In this document: positions 1-8,600 of the stretch, piece by piece
Layout of the letters: every line of letters starts with the position of its first letter
How positions within the stretch are numbered: the first letter of the stretch is position 1
Assembly (NCBI GenBank): GCA_020350865.1
Contig: CP070726.1
Location: 483,497 to 493,710 of the forward strand
Direction: 5' to 3'
Length of the DNA stretch: 10,214 bases
Origin: Thermoplasmata archaeon
GTDB lineage: Archaea; Thermoplasmatota; Thermoplasmata; GCA-020350865
Made by a program: the position numbers and the translations under genes
The notes under the pieces: model-generated
The model's database searches: none
Told to the model about the DNA's origin: nothing
The model's input: the letters and a program-made list of their open reading frames with translations, nothing else

Positions 1-1
1 A

Positions 2-769
2 GTTGATGACAACATAATGGGGATGATCTCTTCTGCGAGAATCATAATGAATGCCGAAAAGCAAGGTAACAAACTCACCACCCTTTGTTCGTTTTGTTAT
101 AATGTATTGAAGCGAACTAACGATGTTTTAAAAAACGATTTCGAAAAACGAGCCAAGATATGCGAATTTCTAGAAGAAGATTACAAAGGTGAGATCGAGG
201 TTGTGCATTTTTTGGAAATTCTAAGGGATGATGTTGGTTTTGATAGATTGAAGGGTGCTGTAAGAAAGGAACTGGGGGGCCTCAAGGTGGTACCTTACTA
301 TGGATGCCAGATAATCAGACCCGCTTCTGTACTTAAATTCGACGATCCTGAAAATCCCATGATCCTGGATGATTTTCTCAAAAGTCTTGGTTGCCATGTC
401 GTGGACTTTCCGTTCAAGGTGGAGTGCTGTGGCTCCTATCAGATAATCCATCCCGAGGTGAAGGATACGGCGTTGGGTTGCTCGTACAATATCCTGAAAT
501 CCGCACTTCAAAACGGTGCAGAAGCTTTGGCCCTGAGCTGTCCGGTATGTTATTTCAATCTCGATAAAAAGCAAAACGAGATGGCTGAAAAGTTCGGTGA
601 TTTTGACAGGATTCCCATTGTGTATTTCACGGAGCTTTTGGGCTTGGCTTTGGATGTCGATTTCAAATTGTTTGATTTTTCGAAGCATGCAATGGATCCA
701 AGACCCCTGTTAATAGAAAAGGGGCTCATTGACGATATGCGGATATCCGTAAAAGAGGAGGCTAAATGA
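2..769 (+). CDS. hdrB: HdrB-like subunit (CCG-domain protein), 5'-truncated by window edge
   Basis: This is the C-terminal part of a heterodisulfide reductase subunit B homologue. The frame is open to the window edge, and full HdrB proteins are near 290-300 residues, so the start and first cysteines of the N-terminal CCG domain lie upstream. Counting from the ATG at 17, the first CCG domain ends with a C-x2-C (C24, C27). The second domain is complete: C97-x39-C138 preceded by C137 (Cys-Cys pair), then x36, then C175-x2-C178. This fits the HdrB signature CX31-39CCX35-36CXXC. In methanogen HdrB these two domains bind noncubane [4Fe-4S] clusters that split the disulfide. In a non-methanogen the substrate is unknown, and the subunit may serve as an electron relay. 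No transmembrane segment is seen. The stop overlaps the next start (ATGA), implying translational coupling. HdrC is not visible and may lie upstream. Confidence 0.9.
   Translation, partial: VDDNIMGMISSARIIMNAEKQGNKLTTLCSFCYNVLKRTNDVLKNDFEKRAKICEFLEEDYKGEIEVVHFLEILRDDVGFDRLKGAVRKELGGLKVVPYYGCQIIRPASVLKFDDPENPMILDDFLKSLGCHVVDFPFKVECCGSYQIIHPEVKDTALGCSYNILKSALQNGAEALALSCPVCYFNLDKKQNEMAEKFGDFDRIPIVYFTELLGLALDVDFKLFDFSKHAMDPRPLLIEKGLIDDMRISVKEEAK
754..761 (+). promoter_or_regulatory. Strong Shine-Dalgarno site for the HdrA-NuoE gene
   Basis: AGAGGAGG lies four bases before the ATG at 766, inside the last codons of the HdrB gene. It fixes the start used for the HdrA-NuoE fusion and supports coupled translation across the ATGA overlap. 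Confidence 0.75.
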
Positions 770-2055
770 AGAGAATAGGCGTTTTCGTGTGCCACTGCGG
801 CACGAATATAGCGGGATCCGTCGATGTAAAAAAGGTGGTTGCAGAGGTCATAAAACACCCTGCCGTGGTCCATGCAGTGGAATACACGTACATGTGCTCC
901 GATCCCGGTCAGACAATGATAAAAGACGCGATTTCAGAAAAGAACCTCCATGGAGTTATTGTTGCATCATGCTCCCCGAGCCTTCATGAGAACACTTTTA
1001 GAAAAACCGTCTCCTCAGAGGAGGTCAATCCCTACCTTATGGAATGCGCCAATATCAGGGAGCAGTGCAGCTGGGTGCACAAGGACAGGGAGGCCGCCAC
1101 CCAAAAGGCCGTAAAAATCATAATGAGTATGGTTGAAAAGCTCCAGGCAAACAAACCACTTCACCCCATCGCAATCCCCGTAACAAAAAGGGCCTTGGTA
1201 GTCGGGGCAGGCATCGCGGGTATGCAGGCTGCTTTGGACATAGCCAATTCCGGCTACGAGACCATTCTACTGGAAAAGGAATCCAGTATAGGGGGAAAGA
1301 TGTCGCAGCTTGCTGAAACCTTTCCCACCTTGGACTGCGCGTCATGCATTCTCACTCCGAAAATGGTGGAGGTTGCCCAGCATCCAAACATCGAGCTCAT
1401 GACCTATTCCGAGGTGGAGGAGGTCTCAGGTTACGTAGGGAATTTCACAGTCAAGGTGCGAAAAAAGGCACGATCAATAAAAGAAGATATATGCACAGGC
1501 TGTGGTGAGTGTGTTAATAATTGTTTGGTGGGCAATGAAATCCGACTTCCAGAGACGAAAAGTGTTGAAAATGACCTTACTTTCGAGATGAAAAAAGAGC
1601 TCGATGAAATCATAGATGAGTATTCCGACGATGCGGGACCCCTGATTCCGGTTTTACAGGATATCAACCAGAGGTACAACTACCTTCCCGAACTCGCCCT
1701 AAGGTATGTTTCAGAATGCCTGGAGGAACCCCTTGCCCGGGTTTTCAATGTTGCTACATTCTACACTGCATTTTCCTTGACTCCAAGGGGCAGGCATCTG
1801 ATCAAGGTCTGCCAGGGTACAGCCTGCCACGTCCGGGGAGCAGCGCAGGTTCTGGATGAACTAAAAAGGAACCTGGGAATAGAGGATGGTGAAACCACAC
1901 CGGATTTGAATTTCACGCTGGAGACGGTAAACTGTCTTGGTGCCTGTGCACTGGGACCTGTTGTTGTCATCGACGGAGAATACCATCCCACATCACCTGC
2001 AAAGGTGAATAGACTGCTCAAAAAATACAGGGAAGGGGAAGGGGTGGGGAAGTGA
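766..2055 (+). CDS. HdrA N-terminal half fused to NuoE (thioredoxin-like [2Fe-2S] subunit)
   Basis: This 429-residue fusion has two parts. Residues 1-258 match the N-terminal half of HdrA: the CxCG start (C9, C11), the NIREQCSWVH block near residues 104-113, the FAD-binding GAGIAG (147-152), the HdrA-typical DCASC (C191, C194), and a ferredoxin motif C243-x2-C246-x2-C249-x3-C253. HdrA similarity then stops. Residues from about 270 are a complete NuoE: a helical N-terminal part with the LIPVLQDIN and VATFYTAFSL blocks, then [2Fe-2S] ligands C349, C354, C390 and C394. The rest of an HdrA (second ferredoxin half and C-terminal FAD parts) is missing here but is present in the gene at 3907-5688. 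The two proteins probably dock to rebuild one flavoprotein while NuoE pairs with NuoF encoded next. The start at 766 has a strong ribosome site. Seen: motifs and breakpoint. Inferred: reassembly. Confidence 0.9.
   Translation: MKRIGVFVCHCGTNIAGSVDVKKVVAEVIKHPAVVHAVEYTYMCSDPGQTMIKDAISEKNLHGVIVASCSPSLHENTFRKTVSSEEVNPYLMECANIREQCSWVHKDREAATQKAVKIIMSMVEKLQANKPLHPIAIPVTKRALVVGAGIAGMQAALDIANSGYETILLEKESSIGGKMSQLAETFPTLDCASCILTPKMVEVAQHPNIELMTYSEVEEVSGYVGNFTVKVRKKARSIKEDICTGCGECVNNCLVGNEIRLPETKSVENDLTFEMKKELDEIIDEYSDDAGPLIPVLQDINQRYNYLPELALRYVSECLEEPLARVFNVATFYTAFSLTPRGRHLIKVCQGTACHVRGAAQVLDELKRNLGIEDGETTPDLNFTLETVNCLGACALGPVVVIDGEYHPTSPAKVNRLLKKYREGEGVGK
2031..2050 (+). promoter_or_regulatory. Purine-rich ribosome-binding region for the nuoF GTG start
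   Basis: A G-rich run with GGAAGGGG at 2031-2038 and AAGGGG at 2039-2044 precedes the GTG at 2052 by a usable distance. The GTG overlaps the upstream stop (GTGA), matching the coupled layout seen at 766. This supports initiation at 2052 rather than at a start downstream of the amber codon. Confidence 0.5.
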
Positions 2056-3905
2056 CACCTCTTAAATCCAAGGAGGAGCTTGAGGAGCTAAGATCCAAAC
2101 TGATCAGCGAAAAGGATCCAAACAAGCTCGTCATAACAGTGTGCGGGGGAACAGGTTGTCATGCCTAGGGAGCGGGTGAGATAGCGGATCTGTTTAAAAA
2201 GGAAATTGAAAGGCAGAAACTGGAAGATAAGGTGGATCTTCTTGTTACAGGATGTCACGGCTTCTGCGAGCGGGGGTCCATTGTTGTCATCAGGCCCAAG
2301 AATATATTTTATTGCAGTGTAAAACCGGATGATGTGCCTGAGATAATGGGTGAATCGGTTCTCAAAGGTGATGTCCTGGATCGTTTGCTCTATGTGGATC
2401 CCAAAACAGGCGAGAAGATCCTATGTGAGGACGATATATCCTTTTATAAAAACCAAACCCGTACCATATTCGGGAAAAATGGTATAATCGATCCGAGATC
2501 CATCGAAGATTACATCCGTATCGGTGGTTATTCCGCCCTGTCCAAGGCCCTGTTTGAGATGGAACCCCAAGAAATAATAGAGGAGGTAAAATCCGCGAAC
2601 CTCAGAGGACGAGGTGGTGCCGGTTTTCCTGCAGGTTACAAATGGGAATCATGCAGAAAAGCCAAAGGCGATATCAAATATGTGATCTGCAATGCAGACG
2701 AGGGAGATCCAGGGGCCTATGCAAACCGCAGTCTTTTGGAAGGCAATCCCCACTCTGTCTTGGAAGGCATGATCATCGGAGCCTATGCCATTGGTGCGAG
2801 AGAAGGATATATCTATGTTCGCACCGAATATCCCCTGGCTGTAGAGTTCTTCCGAACTGCGATTAAGAAGGCCAGGGAATACGGTATCCTGGGTGAAAAC
2901 GTACTAGGCAGTAAATTCAGCTTTGATGTGAAAATCGCAAGGGGAGGAGGAGCCTTTGTTTGTGGTGAGTCCACAGCCCTTATGGCCTCTATAGAAGGAA
3001 AGCCGGGTGAGCCCAGGGCTAAGCATATACACACAACACAAAAGGGCCTATGGGATAGGCCCAGTAACCTGAATAATGTTGAAACCTGGGCCAATGTTCC
3101 ATTGATTCTCAACAATGGTGCCGACTGGTATTCGAAAATAGGTACAGAGAAGAGTAAGGGCACAAAGATATTTTCCATGGTGGGTAAAATCAATAATACG
3201 GGCTTGGTGGAGGTTCCAATGGGCATCACCTTAAGGGAAATGATCACTGATATCGGCGGGGGAATACCAAATAACAGGAAGTTCAAGGCGATTCAGATAG
3301 GCGGTCCTTCCGGAGGGTGCATACCAGATAAACTGATACATCTTCCAGTAGATTTTGATAGCTTAACTGATGCAGGGGCCATGATGGGCTCGGGCGGTAT
3401 GATCGTAATGGACGACCGCACCTGCATGGTTGATGTGGCTAAGTATTTCGTAAATTTTCTAAAGGATGAATCCTGCGGGAAATGCACACCCTGCAGGGAG
3501 GGACTAATTCAGATGCATTCAATTCTTACGGACATCAGTGAAGGCCGGGGAGAACTGGAGGATATCGAATTACTTGAAAGCTTGGCTTCAGTAGTTAAAA
3601 AGGTTTCCCTATGCCAGTTGGGTGCAACCGCACCCAATCCAGTATTGACGACCCTGAGATATTTCAAAGATGAATATATTGCACATATCGCCGATAAAAC
3701 ATGCCCTGCAGGTGTGTGTAAATCGTTGATTTCATATGAAATCGACCCTGAAAAATGTACAGGCTGCGGAGTATGTCTCAAGCGATGCCCACAGGAGGCA
3801 ATAAGTGGTGAGAAGAAGAAGATGCATGAAATTGATATCGGAAAATGTATCAAATGCGGAATCTGTTTCGATTCATGTAAATTTGATGCTGTAATGGTGG
3901 TGTGA
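2052..3905 (+). CDS. nuoF: NuoF-like NADH-binding flavoprotein with in-frame amber codon (TAG at codon 39)
   Basis: Read through the TAG, this gives 617 residues, the size of the long NuoF/HndC/HoxF-type subunits. Domains in order: a thioredoxin-like [2Fe-2S] domain (C31-x4-C36, and later TGCHGFC near residues 67-73); the FMN/NADH-binding core with the glycine-rich LRGRGGAGF (184-192), ADEGDPG (215-221) and GGGAFVCGE (298-306); the N3 [4Fe-4S] ligands C475, C478, C481 and C521; and a C-terminal 2[4Fe-4S] ferredoxin (C569/572/575/579 and C599/602/605/609). It should oxidise NADH, or reduce NAD+, through FMN and pass electrons to NuoE and to the NuoG-HdrA fusion encoded next. The GTG start overlaps the upstream stop. 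The oddity is the TAG at 2166-2168, three codons after C36, in an otherwise intact frame. It may be pyrrolysine, readthrough, a nonsense mutation or a sequencing error. If it acts as a stop, the product is only 38 residues and the gene is broken. Confidence 0.88.
2166..2168 (+). other. In-frame amber (TAG) codon within nuoF
   Basis: The frame starting at GTG 2052 meets TAG here, then runs open to TGA at 3903-3905. The codons on both sides encode family-typical sequence: C-x4-C-H-A before it, and GAGEIADLF after it. The same protein position in the NuoE domain of the preceding gene is Arg357 (CHVRG). One-base changes from TAG give Tyr, Lys, Gln, Glu, Ser, Leu or Trp. Confidence 0.9.
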
Positions 3906-3906
3906 T

Positions 3907-5688
3907 ATGGAGGAAGAAGAGGCAATCAAATTTACAATAGACGGGCAGGAAGTTTCGTGTAAACCCGGTGAAATACTACTGGATGTTGCCCGAAGCTATG
4001 GGATCAAGATACCCACCTTGTGCCACTATAAAGCAATACCCGGATACGGAGCATGCAGATTGTGTATTGTGGAGGTGACAAAAAAGGGGCGCACGAAAAT
4101 CACGGCATCCTGTACCTATCCCGTGGAAGAGGAGATACACGTTAGGTCGGATACTGAGGAGGTACAAGAATCCAGGAAAATCCTCATGGAATTACTTCTA
4201 GCCAGATGTCCAGAATCGTATGAGGTAATGGAATTGGCAAAGGAGATTGGGGTGGAAAAAACCCGATTCAAACCCAATGAGGATAGGGATAACAAATGTA
4301 TTCTATGCGGATTGTGTGTACGGGTATGTCAGGAGGTAATGGGTGCCAATGTCCTTTGTTTTGCAAACCGTGGTGCCAACCGCAAGGTGACCGAACCCTT
4401 TGACGAACTTTCGAATATCTGCACCACATGCGGTGCCTGTGAGAAGGTATGCCCGACCGATGCCATCCGTATATCGGATATCACCGAGGCGAAACCAAAA
4501 CCCATCTTATCTGAACACAACCGCGGTATGGCCGCTCGGAATGCGAACTATATCCCCTTCCCTCAGGCCGTTCCCAACAAGCCGGTAATTGACAGGGAGC
4601 ATTGCATGCGTTTTCTTTTGGGTGAGTGCGGAGCCTGTGAAAAATTCTGCGATATCGGTGCCATTGATTATGAGCAGGAGGATGAAATCAAGGAGCTCGA
4701 TGTGGGTGCCATCGTTGTGGCTACGGGATTTGACCTTTACGACAAAGAAGATCTAAAAGAATACGGTGGAGGGAAATACAGGAACGTGATAGATTCGCTG
4801 CAGTTCGAGCGCCTTCTCTCGGCCTCAGGTCCCACGGGAGGGCAGATAAGACGCCCCTCCGACGGAAAGATACCAAAGGAAGTGGTCTTCATCCAGTGCG
4901 CAGGCTCAAGAGATCCTGAGCTTGGGGTTTCTTACTGCTCTAAAATCTGCTGCATGTTCACTCCAAAACACGCCCTTTTATACAAGCACGTTGTGCCTGA
5001 CGGCCAGGCATACATCTTCTACATCGACATAAGATCCTCAGGGAAAAAATACGAGGAGTTCGTTCAAGGGGCAATTGAGGAGGAGGATTTAATCTATCTG
5101 AGGGGAAAGGTATCAAAGGTGTTTGAGGAGGATGATAAGGTCGTTGTATGGGGTGTGGATACCCTGACGGGAAAGAAGATAGAGATCAAAGCGGACATGG
5201 TGGTTTTGGCAACCGCTTCTGTACCCAGTGAGGGAACATTGGATATAGCGAAAAAATTGAGGATCGCTTCGGATGAGCATGGCTGGCTTACCGAAGCACA
5301 CCCAAAACTTAGACCCCTGGAAACCATGACGGCTGGGATTTTCCTTGCAGGGACCGCCCAGGGACCAAAGGATATTCCCGAGACGGTATCCCAGGCAAGT
5401 GGTGCAGCAAGTAAGGTGGCTGCCATGTTCTCCCAGGATGAACTATCCCATGATCCCGTCATTGCATATGTGGATGAGGAAGTGTGTGTGGGCTGTGGTA
5501 ACTGTGTCTCAATTTGTGCATACGGGGCAGCTCAGTTGGATGAGGAAAAAGGAGTTTCAAGTATAAACGAAGGACTTTGCGAAGGGTGCGGTGCTTGCGC
5601 CGCAGGATGCCCTTCCGGGGCCATGCAGCACAAGAACTATTCGAAGAGGCAGATATTTGACATGGTGTCCGCCTTTACAGAGGATTGA
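3907..5688 (+). CDS. NuoG N-terminal Fe-S domain fused to HdrA C-terminal half
   Basis: This 593-residue fusion begins with a NuoG/HoxU-type part: a plant-type [2Fe-2S] ferredoxin fold (C39, C50, C53, C69) and two [4Fe-4S] motifs (C131/134/137/141 and C172/175/178/182). From about residue 211 it is HdrA: YIPFPQAVPNK, a second-half ferredoxin motif (C233, C241, C244, C248), VGAIVVATGF, FIQCAGSRD (C331), YCSKICCM (C344, C348, C349), GIFLAGTAQGPKDI near 477-490, and a C-terminal 2[4Fe-4S] ferredoxin (C527/530/533/537 and C558/561/564/568). It lacks the HdrA N-terminal domain and the GxGxxG FAD dinucleotide fold, both of which sit in the gene at 766-2055. The NuoG N5 ligand set (HxxxCxxC-type) is absent and so is the large NuoG C-terminal domain. 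The likely role is to carry electrons from NuoF clusters straight into the HdrA flavin. It starts one base after the nuoF stop. The ribosome site is weak (GGTGGTG, 3896-3902), so translational coupling is likely. Confidence 0.9.
   Translation: MEEEEAIKFTIDGQEVSCKPGEILLDVARSYGIKIPTLCHYKAIPGYGACRLCIVEVTKKGRTKITASCTYPVEEEIHVRSDTEEVQESRKILMELLLARCPESYEVMELAKEIGVEKTRFKPNEDRDNKCILCGLCVRVCQEVMGANVLCFANRGANRKVTEPFDELSNICTTCGACEKVCPTDAIRISDITEAKPKPILSEHNRGMAARNANYIPFPQAVPNKPVIDREHCMRFLLGECGACEKFCDIGAIDYEQEDEIKELDVGAIVVATGFDLYDKEDLKEYGGGKYRNVIDSLQFERLLSASGPTGGQIRRPSDGKIPKEVVFIQCAGSRDPELGVSYCSKICCMFTPKHALLYKHVVPDGQAYIFYIDIRSSGKKYEEFVQGAIEEEDLIYLRGKVSKVFEEDDKVVVWGVDTLTGKKIEIKADMVVLATASVPSEGTLDIAKKLRIASDEHGWLTEAHPKLRPLETMTAGIFLAGTAQGPKDIPETVSQASGAASKVAAMFSQDELSHDPVIAYVDEEVCVGCGNCVSICAYGAAQLDEEKGVSSINEGLCEGCGACAAGCPSGAMQHKNYSKRQIFDMVSAFTED
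5680..5684 (+). promoter_or_regulatory. Shine-Dalgarno site that selects the ATG at 5691
   Basis: GAGGA lies six bases before ATG 5691. A TTG at 5685 is in frame but directly abuts this site, so it cannot use it. ATG 5691 is therefore preferred. Confidence 0.65.
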
Positions 5689-5690
5689 GA

Positions 5691-8600
5691 ATGCCAAAAG
5701 GAAAGAAGAGTGCAAAAACCCGGATAAAAGGCCAGAATTCGGCTTTGGTGGTGGGGGCCGGTGTTGCGGGAATAAAGGCCGCATTGGACTTGGCCGAATC
5801 CGGCATCCATGTCATACTCGTGGATGAAAAGCCCTACATCGGGGGCACGCTCTCCCAGCTGGACCGCCAGTTTCCCACAGATGACTGCGGTATGTGCAAA
5901 ATGCTGCCGGCCTTCGGCGGCGAGTTCTGCTCAGACATCTGTCTGAGAAGAGGATTAGACCATCCAAATATCGATATTATCACCAATGCTAAACTGGAGG
6001 TTCTGGAAGGCAAACCTGGCAGGTTCAAGGCTCGAATCACGAAAAAGGCCAGGTTCGTGGATTTGAAGGCATGCACAGCATGCGACCTCTGTGTTGGGGT
6101 CTGCCCTGTTGAGGTTGAGGACGAGTTCAACGAAAACCTCGGGAAAAGAAAGGCGATATACAAGTTACATCCCCATGCGGTTCCCAACGCATACACACTG
6201 GATATGGAGCACTGCACTCGATGTGGTGAATGCGTAAAAATCTGTGCTGCCGAGGCCATGGATTTGGCGGAGGAGGATTGCGAAGAAGAACTGAACGTGG
6301 GCGCCGTGATTCTCGCCTTGGGATTCGAACCGTTCGATCCGAGCGAAATGGGCTCCTACCATTACGGCGAGTATCAAAACGTGCTCACTGCATTGGAATT
6401 CGAGAGATTGATGAGCGGCACGGGCCCCGGTGAAAAAAGGCAGATAACACGCGTATCAGATGATCGCCAGGTTAAGAACATCGCCTTCATCCAATGCATC
6501 GGTTCCAGGGATGAAAAGAGAAATTACTGCTCTTCTGCCTGCTGCATGCATTCTGTAAAGGAGGCCATTATGGCCAAGGAACTGCATCCGGAGTTGAAGA
6601 TTACGGTCTTCTTCATGGACTTAAGGGACTTTGGCAAGGGGTATCATCGCTACTTCCGCAAGGCGGAAAAGATGGGTATCAGGTTTGTGCGCAGCCGCGT
6701 ACCGGGAATCCGGGCGGATGAGGACAAAAAGCTTGTGGTGAATTACGTTAATGAAGGGGATGAGCCCTACACCGAGACCTTTGATCTAGTAATTCTTGCT
6801 GCGGGCCTGAGGCCTCCAGCCGGAGCCTCGGAGATTGCCAGCTTATCGGGTGTAGACCTGAACAAATATGGTTTCTGCGCAGAAAAAAGCGGGACACCTG
6901 TTGAAACCTCCAGACCAGGCGTCTTCGTATGCGGCGCTTTCTCGGGTCCAAAGGATATTCCGGATTCCATTGGCGAGGCAAGCTGCTCGGCAGCCTTGGT
7001 GCAGACGCTGCTTTCTTGCTCAAAAGCAGAGAAAGATCAGGGGGAATCTGGTAAAACCTCATCTGACATCCATGCAGCATCCACGCGACACAAAGAAGGA
7101 AAAATCGGTGTTTTCATCTGCAGATGCGGCCAGGAGATTGCAGGCAAGGTTGAAATGGATGAACTCGAGGATTTCTCATGGCTCCTTTCGGATATTGCCT
7201 TCGTCGAAGTTCTCAACTATACATGCACAGATTTGGAACATGTGAAGGAGAAGATAGGAAAGGAGCAGGTGTCAAAGGTGATATTTGCCGCATGTGCACC
7301 CTATGCGTACGAGGTTCCCTTTAAAAAGGCCATTGCAGAGGCCAGCTGCGGTCCAGAACAAATGGAGATTGCCAACATCAGAGAGGGATGCTGTTATGTG
7401 CATACCGACAGGAGAAAGGCCACAGAGAAGGCCAAAGCCCTGATTTCCATGGCCTGCGAAAAGCTAGGAGCCCAGGAACCGTGGGAGGGCAGAGCCCTTG
7501 ATGTGGTGCCAAAGGCCCTTGTTATCGGCGGTGGAATCTCGGGTATGACCGCGGCCCTGCGACTTGCAAGAAACAGATATCCTGTTGATCTGGTGGAGAA
7601 ATCAGATGCCCTGGGAGGACAGGCGAGATATGTACAGCATACCCTTGATGGCTTGGATGTACAGCAGATGCTGGAAGGCATTATAGGCGATGTCGGTAAA
7701 GAGAAGCTTGTTAATGTTTATTTGGAATCCCAGGTTGTGAATGTGACAGGAACGGTGGGCGCCTTTTCCGCTGATATCAATACCCCGGCAGGTGCTATCA
7801 GCGAACGCTACGGCTGCGTTATCATAGCCACGGGTGCAGAAGAGCTCACCACAAACGAGTTCCTGTACGGTGAGCACGAAGATGTCATCTCCCAAAGGGA
7901 AATGGAGATGCGACTGGCCATAGGCTCTTTTAATGCTGATTCGGTTGTGATGATCCAGTGTGTGGGGCTGAGGGGAGAGGAAAGGCAGTACTGCGGCAGA
8001 ATCTGCTGCAGCCATGCACTCAAAAACGCCCTGGCAATCAAGGAAAAGAACCCGAACTGTGCTGTGCACGTACTCTACAGGGACATGATGACGTACGGTT
8101 TTGCTGAAGAATATTATATTAGGGCCAAGGAGAATGGCATCAACTTCATACGATTCGAAAGTGAGGGCAAGCCCAGGGTGAAGGCTGAAAACGGTGCACT
8201 CATCGTCTGGGTGAAGGACCCTGTGCTCAACGAAATAATCACGCTTTGCCCGGATGTAATCGGTTTGAGTTTGGGCCCGGCGCCTGACAACATCTCCGTG
8301 AGAGATGCCTTTGAGACGAGTCTGTCACTGGACGAGGACGGTTTCTTTACGGAGGCCAATGTCAAGTTCAGACCTGTGGATATTCAAAGTGAGGGCATAT
8401 ACATCTGCGGCTTGTCTCATTCACCTAAGAATCTCTCGGAAAGCAAGGTGAGCGCCGAGGCTGCAGCGGCCAGGGCCATGACGGTGCTGTCCAAGCACAG
8501 GCTCAAATCAAAGGGTGTGATATCTGAGGTTTACGACCGCTGGTGTGTGGGATGCCAGGCCTGCATCACTTCATGTCCATACGAGGCCAGGGTTCTGGCC

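Noticed and set aside
1..300. The more AT-rich look of the first 300 bases as a sign of transfer
   Set aside because: The stretch is short, in frame with a normal HdrB, and the shift is judged by eye only.
2813..3286. Minus-strand open frame of 157 codons
   Set aside because: It lies wholly inside nuoF, has no recognisable motif, and opposes a gene with clear conserved motifs. It is a shadow frame.
2232..3905. A shorter NuoF starting at GTG 2232
   Set aside because: It would remove C31 and C36 of the N-terminal [2Fe-2S] domain, which are clearly encoded in the same frame from 2052. The GTG at 2052 fits the stop-start overlap and has purine-rich sequence before it. Kept only as a possible restart if the TAG is a real stop.
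5685..5690. TTG start at 5685 for the tandem HdrA
   Set aside because: The ATG at 5691 has GAGGA at a proper six-base distance, while the TTG directly abuts that site.
7602..8069. Minus-strand open frame of 155 codons inside the tandem HdrA, and similar ones at 221-688 and 5834-6259
   Set aside because: All are antisense to well-supported genes, show no family signature and have no gene-like spacing.
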